Part shown: one piece after another, positions 13,223 through 26,500 of the stretch
Layout of the letters: every line of letters starts with the position of its first letter
How positions within the stretch are numbered: position 1 is the first letter of the stretch
Source: Zychaea mexicana
Taxonomy: Eukaryota > Mucoromycota > Mucoromycetes > Mucorales > Lichtheimiaceae
Assembly: GCF_025766255.1 (NCBI RefSeq)
Contig: NW_026516711.1
Location: 62,001 to 126,000 of the forward strand
DNA: 64,000 nt
Direction: 5' to 3'
Position numbers and translations under genes: made by a program
The notes under the pieces: generated by a model
Database searches by the model: none
Told to the model about the DNA's origin: nothing
Seen by the model: only the letters and a program-made list of their open reading frames with translations

Positions 13223-15113
13223 ATGAATAACTTTTTTCAAGCAAGATCTTCCAGTAATAGAGCTTCTACCAATCTCAAAGAACAAGTAGAGGAAACAACA
13301 CCTTGGGTTGAAAAATAGTAACGTGTCACCTTATTTTACCTTCGTCACTGGTTGTTGGCTGTAACGCATTTACAAAATGCACTCTTCGACTCACTAACTT
13401 GTAAATTTAAATTACTTTCTCTCTACGACTGCTACTATTTCTAGTCGACCCAAATCCATGAATGACATTGCGTCACAGGAACAAGTTGTTAATGTATTAC
13501 GGAAATCGCTCCAATCAGAAAATGTAAGATTTCATTTCCCTAAGCTCGCTGTTCTATCAGCTTTTTATAGTTCGTAGACGCCATTACAAATGATTGAACA
13601 TAAAACACTCTTTTCGATAATAACAGCTCCCCCATCTGCTCTTCTATGGCCCTCCTGGCACTGGTAAGTCTTGTTATATGCTAACGTTGAATATTTGAGC
13701 CAAGAGTATGCAATGTTTAACTGTGTGCGCTGTGTACATAGGTAAAACGTCAGCTATCCTGGCTCTTGCACGCGAACTATATGGGTAAGCTTTGAATTGA
13801 GGGTCACTGGGATACGCAGAATCAAACAACGCAGTGAAAATATGCTAACCCTATATATCTGTATACATAGACCTTCGCTAATATCGTCGCGTGTATTGGA
13901 ACTTAATGCCTCGGATGAACGTGGTATTCAAATCGTACGAGAAAAAGTAAAAAACTTTTCCCGGAGTACAGCAACAAAAAGTGTTGATGGATATCCATGC
14001 CCGCCATACAAAATTGTCATTCTCGACGAAGCAGATGCAATGACAAAGGATGCTCAGTCAGCTCTTCGACGAACCATGGAAACGTACTCCAAAACAACTC
14101 GATTCTGTATCATTTGCAATTACGTTAGCCGGTAGGTCCTTTAAGAAGAGGGGAGAGAGAGAGAAGGAAGAGCAGGGATAGATAAAAAGAGGGAAAAAGA
14201 AATACTTATATATGCGTATTTTATGCCATTCATTTAAGAATTATTGAACCTATTACATCGCGTTGTGCAAAGTTTCGATTCAAGCCATTGCCTCTGAAGG
14301 ACTTGACAAACCGTTTAGAGTACATTTGCGCTGAAGAAAATGTGGAACTTGGACGAGGTGTAAGTGTTCTTTTTTCAATACCAAGAGTGAACAAGAAACA
14401 AAGAGAGTTGGTGGCTGCAAGATACATAACTACGAAGGTGTAGTGATAATCTAAATTAATCGTCTTTTTTTTGGTATTCTAGACAATGGATGCTTTGATT
14501 AAGACATCCAATGGTGATTTGCGAAAAGCCATCACTTTCTTACAAAGTGCATCATCACTTCACAAGGGTGCTCCTATCAAGGAAAGCACTATCAATGAAT
14601 TAGCAGGAGTAAGGAGATGAAAAAATTCGTTTGGTGCATCTCTGTGCTGGATTCAATATACCGCTAGGTAGTCATTGCAGGGCCCGATTTAACTTATGTT
14701 TCGTATAACATAGGTAATCCCAGACGAAGCATTTAATACGGTAGTGAAAGCCTGGCAATCCAACATTTTTGATGATATTAATAATGCAGCTCAAACTATG
14801 ATGAATGCTGGATATGCTGGCGAAACTATTGTTATGCAGGTAATTAACCGAATAGGATGCGTATGCCAATGAAGACATGAGTGCTACGTGTATAGTGAGT
14901 TTTCTTTAGAAAGATCAACTAACATTGATATGCAACCCATATTATCATTAGATTCACAATGCTGTTATGCGAAACGAAGCAATCACCACAGTACAAAAGT
15001 CAAAAATCTCACTGCTGTTGGGTCAGACGGATATATGCCTTATTCATGGTGCAGACGATCATCTTCAAATCTTAAACCTTATGCTGGGCATGTCATCTAT
15101 ACTTGCTGAATAA
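13223..15113 (+). CDS. RFC2: Replication factor C subunit (yeast Rfc2 / human RFC4 orthologue), AAA+ clamp loader
   Basis: Nine exons: 13223-13317, 13445-13523, 13627-13663, 13742-13784, 13871-14131, 14239-14359, 14483-14608, 14714-14839, 14952-15113; 1050 nt, 349 residues, TAA. Yeast Rfc2 is 353. Motifs in order: PWVEKYRPKS (RFC box II), Walker [11 protein letters not shown] split over exons 3-4, [10 protein letters not shown], Walker [11 protein letters not shown], the SRC arginine-finger motif in [13 protein letters not shown], and sensor 2 region [14 protein letters not shown] loads PCNA on primed DNA in the nucleus; the RFC2/3/4/5 core also serves Rad24, Ctf18 and Elg1 loaders. The N-terminus [11 protein letters not shown] resembles the short leader of fungal Rfc2. 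The gene converges on the flavin monooxygenase, with 77 bp between stop codons. Confidence 0.96.
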
Positions 15114-15190
15114 TAAATCAAAAGGCTTTTCCCAACACTCGCATATGCATACAATACAATATTGTGGTTTTTTTTATTGTTTTACTACAG

Positions 15191-17372
15191 TCATTTTCTG
15201 TATACAAGAAAATCATCATAGCTAGTAGCAGGACGCAACATCCAGCTGAATTCAAGTGAGGTGCCATTCCAAAACGTGGTGATCTATAAAAAACAATCTT
15301 TGTATTATTATCATTTTACTAACCTTTGATCGACCGCCCTCATCATTTTGATATGTCAACTTACATCGCCTTGCTTGTTCATATACCAAGAGGTACAGCC
15401 ACCTTTCCATACAGTCTTCTCGAAGCCGGTCTTGAGTTTTTCCACACACTTATCTTGTGCTTCCTTCAAAGGCTCCACCGCAGTAATCTTATCCTTGAGC
15501 ATCTTTTTGATCAATTCGACAGAATAATTCACTTGACTAACAATACATATAAAAGACCACGTGTCATCAATAAGTATCTGTATAATAAAAGAAAAGTATT
15601 GCTTCTTTACCTTTCACCCATATATAGTGCTGAGTTAGTACCAGGGTAACTAGAAGGACCAAGGATCATGAACATGTTGGGATAGCCGCTCATCAATGTG
15701 GACTTGTACAAGCCGGGAAACTCGTTTTCCCATGCTTTATTTAATGATTGCTCGGGCTTGCCGTAAACTACAGCAACAACATCATTAACATTCGCGTTTT
15801 GAAAATTATAAAGTCTTGTGCTTGTATCTACTTACCTTCCAAGTGACCTAAGAACCCTGCAACATTAAAGCCAGTAGCAAGAACCAAGAGATCGAACTCT
15901 TGTTCGTCAGCATCTTCTGTAATAATTGTGCGACCCTTGACCTTTTTTACGCGATTGGTTTGGACTACAACGTTATCTTGACACAAGGCCTCAATGAAAT
16001 TGTCGGAAATAGCGAGACGTTTGCATCCAGGCGCAAAATCAGGAATCAAGACGTCCACCAGGTCAGGCCTGCCTTGTTTTTCAATTCGGTTACGCATTTC
16101 GATCTCAAGTTTCTTTCGGTAGCGTCTCGCACCAAGGCTGTTATAGTTTTTGTATGTGCTCATAAAACCGAGCTCGATCTAATGAGTTTCATACAAAAGA
16201 ACGTGCATAAGTATACAAATATATTTACCATGCAAATGTATTCTTATACTATGCTATTTATCCATCCATGATTATCGTGATTCTATACGTATACACATGC
16301 CTCCAGAAATAAATATAAGCGATAAATAAGAGCAACCAATGGAATCCATTTGAAGATAAACTTCATAAAGGCCGAGTAACTATACTGCTTGCGCAGCGTG
16401 CACCAGGACACTGAGCGTTGGTAGCTGTATAATTGTGATGCTTGTTGGGCCACAGAAGGAATGACTTGAACCGCGCTTGCGCCGTTTCCAATTACTGCAA
16501 CACGCTTGTTTGTAAAATCAATAGAAGGATCCCAATAGGCGGTATGTACAACGTTTCCAGAGAACTGTTTGAACTGTTCTGGAATCAAAGGAACGCGGAT
16601 AGAACCAACGCAAAGAAATCTATCGTACAGTAGTACATAGTGAGAAATAAAACGAAGCATGGATTCTTCTCTTGTCAACAGTAAATTTTCATCGAACAGA
16701 AGTAGCAATAGATTAGCACTGCATAAAGAGACTTACACAAAGTCATAAAATACACTTTCAAGGTCTCTGTAACCTTCGTTACTACAATCAAGCAGATCCA
16801 GTTTCCATTTGCGGGATTCTGCAACCCATTCGCTCTTGATCACCTTGGTTTGCAATAGGGTGTGACGATACAAGTCGTGCTTCCTTGCCACATCTTGAAT
16901 GTAGTCATGTATTTCATCCCGCGAAGCATATAACTGGGACCAGTCTTTTTTTTTCGAAAAAGATAAATAAATAACGAGACATGACGGGTAAACAAAACGA
17001 TACAGCAGAAGATTGTTTATAGCGAGATCAAGAACAAAGATTGAATACAAAGGCAAATCTTTAAACTTACTAGGGTTAGGGTCTGAGCTCAGCGAATAGA
17101 GATGAGAAGGTATGTCACAGCCGCAGTTTGGATATGAGTTGGCAAACCATGCGCCACCAATATCTTCAGAAGCTTCGAAAATTTGTGCAGAAATGCCAAG
17201 TACTTGTTTAATCTTGATGGCTGCATAGATACCACCGAAACTAGGTAGAAGGAGGTAAAGTTAGCCCTGATCAGTAGGTATAATTTAAATGCACCGATCG
17301 TCAAGCTAACTGTTGCAAAAGTACTTACCCTCCACCAATGACAGCAATAGAAGGCTTTTTCATCGTGTTCAT
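15191..17372 (-). CDS. Flavin-containing monooxygenase, Baeyer-Villiger-like
   Basis: Eight exons: 17372-17329, 17240-17071, 16944-16737, 16619-16295, 16178-15836, 15767-15611, 15536-15365, 15283-15191; 1512 nt, 503 residues, TGA. The N-terminal FAD-binding motif is split by intron 1 (IAVIGGG|FGGIYAA). GGAWFANSYPNCGCDIPSHL matches the GG.W..N.YPG..CD.P type seen in class B monooxygenases. The NADPH-binding Rossmann motif is VAVIGNGASAVQ, and LLVLATGFNV is the ATG-type motif. The C-terminal CTSWYMNKQGD fits Baeyer-Villiger enzymes. The family uses NADPH and O2 to oxidise ketones or soft nucleophiles; the substrate cannot be read. The last intron (15364-15284) could hold a tiny extra exon (GGRSK); the simpler model keeps phase. 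Confidence 0.88.
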
Positions 17373-19523
17373 GTTTGCAATTTGGTCTGTTGATGTACAA
17401 TGAAATGAAGAAATGTGTGAATGTAAATTTTCAACTGGAAAAAATAATGCGGCGAGGATGTTCAAAATCCAAGCACTTTTATATTCACGAGTGAATGAAA
17501 ACCTTCAACAGATTTCCGCGGGTTGTAATCTGCTGTAGCAGTATCATTTATTGAGAGATTCCCAATCCTATTGACGAATATTCTAGGGTCCAGTAAGCCA
17601 AAAATAAAGGAGCATAGCCTTTGTGCTTCCTTGATGAAAACCTTTTACGGACTGGATTCGCTGATTGGTGTCATGCAGTTATAATATCATCGTGATACAT
17701 TACTCTGACACATTCGACTTTTCTCTCCCTCCCTCGCTCCCGCTATATCGATAAGAGAAAATATATTTTGGCTATCAATCTATGTTTGGATGAAAACGAT
17801 TGACTATTTCATTCATCGTCAGTTGCATCGCCGGAAACAATAACACCGAAAAGAGCAAGCTTTACTTATCGATAACACTTAGTGGAAGGGTAAGTGATAA
17901 TTTAAGTTCACTAGATACCGATTTTTTTCTTGCACCGAGACAGTCATTGAGAAAGCCGTGGAAAATGTGTAACTAGAAATAATGCGTACCACTACGCATA
18001 CCGTAGGGGTCTTTTGCCGAGTTGATTGCAGATGAATCGATGTTTAGACCGCGGATAAACCCGCCCCGAGCCTCAGTAAATGTGCGAACTGATAGAAACA
18101 GAAAACGGAATCATCAACTGACATTATCCCCTCTAAACATAACTTTGAATTCCCACAATTCTAGACCTCAAAACAAAACTAGTTAGTCATATCCTGTGCT
18201 TGTTGTTGAATTTACACTGTAACTTCCTTTTTTTTTCCCTCTGTACCGGGTAAAATCTGTCTCAAATGATCGGAATTCTTTCATAACTTGTATCTTCACT
18301 CAATAAAGCAGCATCATCACTACGGTCGCTATCTTTGGCAACTCTGTCCATACAGTAGTGTAAAGAGCTGAGATTGATATACAATCATCATTTACGCTAG
18401 ATACAGTACTTCTACACTCTCTAGGCCAGAAAAAAAAGTTAGAGGGAATGGTATTCATGGAAGTAAGTGGATAGACTTACATATTTTATTCGAAAACCGT
18501 TTCTTGCACTACTCTGCCGTAATGAGAATTGGAATTCTTATCAGTGCGGGCTCCTCGCCACTTAAAGTTTGTGTGAACTATTTGTCCAATGACAAACTTT
18601 GAAAAAGGAAAGATTAATGTGTGAATCTCTTTTATTATTCGTCCGTTACTGATTGCAGTGTACTGTATCTATCCCGTGTTGTTTACATTTTATCGATAGT
18701 GAATGTGTGATTCGTGATAAACAAAGTAATAATCTGCGAATTTATCCGTCTCGCGCGACCCAATTCCAGATGGTGTGCTGATAGAAAACTTGAACGAACC
18801 GAAAGAAGTCATTATACTGCATAAACCCATATCATCAGATGTTTAGACAGAGTTTATTCACGATCCCGTGCTATGACTCGGAGAGGGAGCGAAGAGAGAA
18901 AGAAAAAAATAATGAGGAAACAATTAAGTCAATCTACATGGAAATCTCACATTGCCTGCCACACATGAAATTTTCCGCGATTGATAAGAATGGAAATAAA
19001 TTTCAGATCATTGTGAACCGCTAAAATTGATAATCTATACAGTTTTATCTCAGAATGTCACTAGCATGTCGTTGTAATCCACTATCACCACCGAGCCACG
19101 ACACATAATGCCGAAATGCGTAGGAAAAAGCAAAAACGATCTTTATTTTTGTAAAACATATGTAGATTATAGATACTATGATCAGCCTTCGTGTAAAGTG
19201 GTACTGTAACTATCATATGTAACTGCTTAGCAGAGCAAAGAATGATTTACATGTATGAGAAATTTACTTGTTTTTGGATGTAATTCTCAGTTTGCGTTGT
19301 ATGCCACAATTCACAATATTGTCCTGGAAATTACATTAGTGTGAGCTCGGAAAAGAGAGGGCAGTGTAGTGATTGATTAAGAATCTTTTCACATCAATAT
19401 TGTATCAGAAAAAAGGAGTGCTATTAGAGTGAAAAAGTGCTCTTATGCTCTTTATTTAAGCCAAAACAAAAGATAAGGATAGTACAAGTAGCAATTGGGT
19501 TTTACGGTGTTATGAAAGGTAAA
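17373..19523. other. Gene-free stretch
   Basis: This is upstream of the monooxygenase start and downstream of the MIOX stop. ORFs are short and unrelated to known families (for example 18839-19024, a Lys/Glu-rich 61-codon frame). The monooxygenase promoter should lie at 17373-17900. No repeats or RNA genes were recognised. Confidence 0.55.
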
Positions 19524-20509
19524 TCACCATCGAATTTTCTCTGGGAAATATTCAGCCAAAAGCTCCTCGTAGAAAGGCTTTATTTCATTGAGGTCCTGTG
19601 GGATCGGTTCCGAGAAAGAAAAGAGATCGTACTGAAGGAAGATCTTGACCCACTTCATCATTTCAATGTCTTGCTCATTGAGCAAGTAGGTATAATCGCC
19701 TTCCAAAAGACAGGAGTAGAACGAATGATAGCGGATGATGTAAAGTGATTCGGCAGGCAGATAGTCCTTACAGACCATATACATGTATTCGTCGTGACCA
19801 AAGCTAAAGTCAACCTTGGTCAGGCCGCAATGGGGCTCGTAAATGCCGTACTTACTACTATTATAGGTCTCGTTCTTGGTGTCCGGGTTATTCTCAAAGA
19901 AATGTGGGTACGCAATGCGTGATGAGAACTGGCATCCAACGGGAAAAGTTTCGCCGACAACCTAAGAGATACCCGGAAGTTAGTGCGTGGGTTTTTCTCT
20001 TCGAACAATCGAGCAATGTGATGTATACACTAGATAGTCAAAGAAAAAGAGAAAAAGGATATAATACTTACCGTCCACTGTCTTTCTCCGAGTAGATAGA
20101 GGTATTTGCCAAGATCATGAATCAGGGCAGTCATGATAAGCCAACGTGGTAGCCCCTCACGACGCATTGACTCGGCCATTTGGAACGCATGAACTTTTTG
20201 CTGTAATTGAACGGTATTACTGTCAAGCTGGATGTTGTCAAGCAACATGAGCATGTCCCAGATTCCCATGTAAGCCTTGTCGAGTTTCCCGTAATCGCGC
20301 TTCATGGTTTGTACATAATCATAGGTTTGTCTTTCGTGGTTTTCCTTGAGAAAATCTTCAACACTTGGGTGTGTCTTCTCGGCCTTGATGTCTTCATAGA
20401 AATGTTTGGTTTCCTTGGATGATTTGTAAGGTCCATACCGTTGCTTGAGAAACTCTTCCCACTTCTCAGTGTCTTCAATGGCTGTAGTTAAGGTTGCAAG
20501 ATCGGTCAT
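19524..20509 (-). CDS. MIOX: myo-Inositol oxygenase
   Basis: Two exons, 20509-20072 and 19961-19524, each exactly 438 nt, giving 291 residues with a TGA stop (mammalian MIOX about 285). The ATG at 20509 is the first in frame and gives MTDLATLTTAIEDTEKWEEF. MIOX is a di-iron enzyme of the HD-domain fold that cleaves myo-inositol with O2 to D-glucuronate. The metal ligands are visible: His in VHAFQMAESMRREG, the HD pair in ALIHDLGK, His in FSFGHDEYMYM, His in RYHSFYS, and Asp in LQYDLF. GERQWTVVGETFPVGC is the substrate-loop signature. Fungal MIOX allows growth on inositol as carbon source. No other inositol genes are adjacent. Confidence 0.96.
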
Positions 20510-22716
20510 GGTGTCTTGTTTTGTGTATATATATGTCGATGTAGAATAAGCCAAGTGTAACGGAAAGAAAGCAGAAGATAAACATTATTTTAATAATCGA
20601 GCTTTTATTATATCTGTGCGTGAGAGAGATTATTGAAAAGCCCAGTACTTGTGCTACAAAATACTTGTCTGGTTGATGTCAGAATTCTTTACTAGCTTGT
20701 GAACTCTTCATAATTTTTTTTCTCAGCAATCGTGTGCCCCGTGGTATATGTAGTCCTTTGTTCTTTGCTGTCGTTCACCCGTTGCCAGCACAGGAATTTA
20801 TACGCTCATTACAGTCCCAATAAATATTTTCTGACAACATGTTACTCACTCTCAGGCGGGATGGTTTTGTTGTCACGCATTTCCCAAGTTACAAAATCTC
20901 GTAGCGAATTCAATCGAAATGTTCTCTTCTCATCTTCTACAACTCACTTTGCTAACATTTTAGACCAGTTTTCTTTGTGTCTGACGTGAGATTCCTACAT
21001 CGACATATCACACACAAGCGAAGGAGAGCATTGAAGATTGAGATATGCAGCGCTTACATTTCGGACCTGCAGCTGACTTTTAAACCAAATTGCGATTTCT
21101 CGTTTCACTTCCTGATAAGCAGTATGGATGAGAAAAGCAGCGTGAAATGAGAAAAAGTATACGAGCACTACTCATTTTATCTTAGGCAGCCATGTAAACA
21201 CCTTTTACATTAATCTAAAAGCTTATATATGTTTCCCAGAGGACTGAGAAAATGATTGATAGCTAGCAAGATGATCTGTGGTGGGAAGGGTTACCTAGAT
21301 CAGAAACAACGTCGAAATGAATATGATACTGTACCACAGCCTCAGTCTCGCGCTTACCATTCACAACAGGTCGGTATTTTTTAGGCTCTGCCATATAATG
21401 ACGAAGCAGTACATCATAATGGGAGCGAAACTCTAGTTACCTGCCAGAGCAGACTTTAATGGTCTTCTTCACATTGTTTTAGTTTCAACATTTAGTTATG
21501 AATGAATAATTGTTGCTATGACGCCTGTCATTTTGGATGAAGGCTATCATTGCATATCAATTGGCGTTTGCATTACAGAACTACAGACCAGGTTTTCCGT
21601 CTTACACAGATGTTAAACAAGCAGAGCACGAGTTCACTATCACTTGATGATATCAATGGTCAGTTAAAGGCTCTTTTTGTCAGATTCCTGGCTGTAGGTG
21701 TAAAAGACAGCTCCCATTCACAAAATAAACGCTCATGTAATTCTAAGCTTTATCAAGCTTTTGTATAGTTTGGCATACTCTTCTATGTTTATGACAGAAC
21801 AGCGACCTGTGACTATGGTGTAGTGAGAGATACAACAAGAGAGCTGATACTCTGAGTTTTTATGTTGTCATTATCTGATAGAGTCTCTTTTCCTTTTTGA
21901 AGAAAGATATACTCGGTCTGCCTTCGGCTCATGTAAAAAACCCCTAATGCAAAGTTACGTCAGACGATATTCTCATTACATACAATAGAAGCGGGCGTCC
22001 AGTAGAATAAGAGCACCTTGTATACGTTGGGAGCTATATATCGTCTACTGAATCCTATATAAACTGATTAGCTTGAGATTTAATGTCCTATACAGCTTGA
22101 ATGTTGCAAGCAGACGAAACAACACGATGTTTGTTACTCATATAAGAAGCTGTGCGAAAATCAACAAGTGAATGACATAACGAATTTGGTAACAACAGCT
22201 GCTATGAGTTTGCTGTCTAGCCATCCCGCACAGTGGTAAATACTTTTTTGAAACGCCGTCATAAGTGATTAATGTGCTTTTCTGAAAACACGCACACACT
22301 AAAAACAGTAATGATATTCTCATCATACGCGTACTACATATCACCTATTCACGAGTGAGAATATAGACATAGGTCGTCGTGACAGCTTTAATGATGTGGT
22401 ACACATGACCTCATCCCCAATTCATGGAGATTAATAGGTGCACATATACAAAAATGCAAAAGCTCGTCATCGGATAGCATCTGTCGTGTCTGTAAATTCT
22501 TCACATCCCAAACAAGCACTGATGATAACCAACCTGAGTTGTTCGCACTGAAGTATCTAGTCGCGTTGATACAGCATATCCTCAAGTTGGGGCGTTTTCT
22601 TACCTTATCCAAATAAAAAGAATCAATATGTGCTTTGAACTAAAAACTTCTCCTGTATCCTAGCCCCAACTTGTCTGATAAAATATGCATTCTTCTTTAT
22701 TACAGTTGTTTTGCTG
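20510..22716. other. Gene-free stretch
   Basis: This is upstream of MIOX and downstream of the KVSF-protein stop. Only short frames are present, such as 21550-21768 (72 codons) and 22388-22612, without recognisable domains or phase-compatible neighbours. Sequence is AT-leaning with no clear repeats. Confidence 0.55.
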
Positions 22717-23558
22717 TCAGAACACAAATCGTTTTAATGATTTAGATACATCTAAAAGCCGTCGCCTTGCAACTTCGTTGTTTTCTAGATCTTCATCAGA
22801 CGCTGATGATGGAGTAGTAGGCGTCGAGCCAGTCGAATGCCTTCGCCAACCAGATATACATGTTCCTCCATCCTCCGCTTGTTCCTCGTCACAGTCTTCT
22901 TCCTCTTCTTGGATGTTATCGTCGTCGTCGGTATGAATGATTGTTCGAACTACGACGACATGCTCGCTAAAACTTACTTTCCGTCGTCTGCTGTCGCCAC
23001 GATTCTTTTTGAGTGGAAGAAGCAAAGCCGGTGATGAAATTGCATGGATCAGTGGATAAGGTCTGCGAAGTTTTTGAACTGCTTGTAACTGTGGTTGCTG
23101 TTTATTTTGTACAGATCGTGTTGGCGAAGATGATGAAAATGAACAAGACGATAATGGTGATATTGATAGCTGTGACGATGGGGCGGATGCTGCTGCAGTT
23201 TCTGCTGCATTTTTATTATTATCGTTGTTTTGCCGACGTGGTGGCGTCCTTTCGGACCGGATCGGCGATAAGAATGAGTTGGGCGGTGCTTTTCTATATG
23301 GGACCCACAGTTTAGTCGCATGCATATTTATAAGCATAGTGATAAGAAAAGAGATAGTTACATTCGGTGACGAGGGACAGATGGTATAATTTGTTTTGGA
23401 GCATTGTATTTTGGCGACGACGATGGCGTAGTGTTTAGATTTTGACGAAAATAATAGGATCGGGATTCGCCTACAGTGACGGCGGCAACAAAAACCATGT
23501 CCGAACTGGGATTCAGTCTATTTAACGTTGAAGGTTCAAGTACGTTGGCAGTCGACAT
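22717..23558 (-). CDS. Disordered protein with a KVSF-type PP1-docking motif
   Basis: Two exons, 23558-23362 and 23293-22717, 257 residues, stop at 22717. The intron is phase-consistent (HR then IKAPPNSFLSP). The protein is rich in Ser, Pro, Gln and Asn, with no folded domain visible until a conserved-looking core RRKVSFSEHVVVVRTI at about residue 165. An acidic stretch follows (TDDDDNIQEEEED), and then a Ser/Thr-Pro-rich tail (STGSTPTTPSSASDED). K/R-V-x-F preceded by basic residues is the docking motif by which regulatory subunits bind protein phosphatase 1. The function as a PP1 regulator is inferred; the exact family is not recognised. Strong antisense frames over the same interval are shadows. 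Confidence 0.6.
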
Positions 23559-26500
23559 TGGGGAAAGGAGGGTATATTATATATCAACTTTCCAAAATAT
23601 GAGAGAAAGTGTGTGTTTTAACAGGAGGAAACAAGGGTATGCAAAGTGTGAGAGCGTGTGCTGAGTGTGGCAAAATAAAACAAAATAGTGGGGTTGATAT
23701 GCACATGATGCACTTATAAGGCGCTGGTGGTCGGAGAAACCAGCCTAGGTTCGTTCTTGTGTAATGCTTCCATGTGGTTTTCACTTTCAGAGTGGTCTTT
23801 TTTTAATGAACTTGTCAAGGGAGGGAATCATCTCCACAAGTGAGATGTTGATGCAATACAATGCAGGATACGCAGAAGGGCTTTTGTGAGGACGATCATC
23901 ATCATCATCATCTTACGAGAACAGTGCTGTATATAGTGTTTTAGCAGCATATCACTGCCTCCCGCCGCCAAAAACGATATGACGCAGCACCTGATGGCGG
24001 TGAATGTTACTGTAATTAGAAGCATCTGGCTCGCTGGTTCGACCAGAAATGAATCGTAATCCGAAGTAATTCCAGCCTTGGCAGTTATGCATTTATAGAA
24101 CATGTATGATATTGATGGCAAACAAATGCGGTCAAGCCAGATCTGCTTTCTTAAACGTCTATGATGTTTTACCCGCTTTGCGAGCCGATGATCATTACCC
24201 GTCATATGTAAGTACTAGATGAATGTATAAACAAACAAAAAAAAAAGGAAAAGACATGTAAGATTGGAAAAGGCAGAGCATTGCTTTATTGGGTATATTT
24301 TATCATAATCAATTAAGCTCGGCATTGTACTACACACGCTAACCTGCATCAGCTATAGTTACCGAGAATAGAGCACAAGCCAAAAGCTCCCATAAATGCT
24401 GACGAGCGACCTTTACTTTTTCAAACACATGATGTACGGTTTCATGATATTATATTCTAGAAATAATAAAAAGAGAGATCTTCTAGCGATCTAGACCTCG
24501 ATCGACCACATCGCTAGCATCTAGAATGATATGTATGTTTTCAAACATTTGTTATATATGTAGTTTAGTCATTTTGAAGAAACAAGCTACTATACATATT
24601 CTTCGTAGACCTTTCAGCGAATACATCAAAGCTAGCATATGTAATAATACAGATTGACAACATATTTGAACAACGAATTGGATCGCTAAAGGTATAAATT
24701 AAATGATTTAGTCTGAGTTGGCTTACACGCATGGTAATCAAGGTTGCAATATCAAATAGGCACAGTAAAAGAAATGCACTTTTCCTATACTGTACATTGT
24801 AGCTCATTAGTATGATCGGATGACATATTTACTATGAGCGGCAGTATAAGATATGTGTCCGTTAAATTGTTGGCGAATTGTGCTCGCACGAATACATACA
24901 TGATTGCTAGCTCGGTACTTTGGCTCAGTATTACACAGGTTCTGTCTCATTTGTTGATGCGCTATAATACATCAGCCGCTGGAAGAGTACTTGGCTCCAT
25001 TGAATCATCCGCCTCAATCTATTTCGTTGTTCTTCTTGGATTTTTGTTTCATCATCGTTCTTTTAACGTTGTGTGGCTGTCACCAATCTTTGGGATTGTG
25101 CTACGTAAATACGGCTAGCTAGTCATTCAAAAGTTTCCCTCAGCACATTGTATCTTTACAGGATTCATACACTACACAACATTATTATGTATCTCCTGTA
25201 GTAAGCTCGGTGCTTCTGATGTCAATACATAGATTCCAACAGTTGCCTTCTTTAACAGGCTATCTTCATTGTGGTATATCATGCTCACACCAATGCAACT
25301 TTGGTTGCATGGTAGTGATTCTGTCACTTGCTTATTATAGCAATATACTTGTTAGGCTACGTTTCTACAATTTTGCGGGCCGGATACAACACTTCGTCTA
25401 GAAAGTTTCATCTTAATCTTTCTGTAAAACTCTTTAACACACAAAGGTCAATTACGCTAGCTATATGTCATGCATGTGACTATGATAACTCTAGTATGTA
25501 CTGTATGGCGACACAATAAATGATATCAGTATATAGCTAATTCTAGTCAAAATCGTTATGATCAGCTTTGCTACTCGTGAAGTCCTTTTGTACTTGTATG
25601 GCATGAGAGTCTGTTTCTTGTAGATACTCTCAAAGGCAACCTCAGTATTAGTGAAATCCGTGTTGTGCAAATGATGTTGCATAGTTAAACAATATTTCTG
25701 ACTTTATTTTTACGATTTAGTAAAACTGTCGTTAGTACAGAGTAGTCACGGTTATATGTCAGACATAGTAATAGGCGACGCATACAAATCTGTAAGAGGA
25801 TCATGTACAGGACAGGAACGAGTCACGTACTCTAATGCTTTTAAACTAGTTTCAGTCTTTAAAAAGCTTCTCTGCTCTGCGTTAAGTTCGAAAATAGCAT
25901 ATACAAGTTGTTGGTGTCGTTTTATTTAGAACAATACTAAATGCCTCCAAGCTTTGCGTTTAATGGTTGTCATATTTCTTGTGACCTTGCTCTATTGGAA
26001 ACGAACTAAAAGATATACATTATGTATAAGGAGCTTTTGTTATCAATTTGAGGTCTTGTATATCTCTACAGTGCTGGTTATAGTATCTAGTGGCTAAATG
26101 TGATGTATACAGTAGTTGGACAGAGCAGCGTGTATTTCCGTAGTACTATGGCTTTGTCTCTCCGTGGCTCTAAATAAGAAAAATGGTAATGTGGTAAGAA
26201 AGAGCTTCATGCATAGACTATCATTTAATTAGTCAACGTCGAGTTGAAACATCCTTAATTGAGACAGTATTCAACATTCATCTAGTAAATGAGTTAGAGC
26301 ACTTTCAAATTTTCGTGAATTACTTTACCAGTCATCCAACCCTTTTGTCATATTCGGACTGATCCGAAACTGTCACAAGTTACAGAAACAATACATGGTG
26401 TTGTCGCTGTCCCCGTGATATAGTATAAGTACTGTTACTGGTAATGTGCCATTACCAAGTTATGATTTAACAAGAAGGTACAGACTCATGACCGACATTT

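Noticed and set aside
12896..15113. Operon-like linkage of the small ORF with RFC2
   Set aside because: They are divergent; at most a shared promoter, not a polycistron.
23013..23321. Frames on both strands within 22.9-23.3 kb (for example the hydrophobic MEEAKPVMKLHGSVDKVC frame)
   Set aside because: Shadows of the KVSF protein exon, which has consistent splicing and motif content.
24834..25118. 94-codon hydrophobic ORF
   Set aside because: No conserved motif, no splice-linked neighbours, and composition typical of chance frames in AT-rich intergenic DNA.
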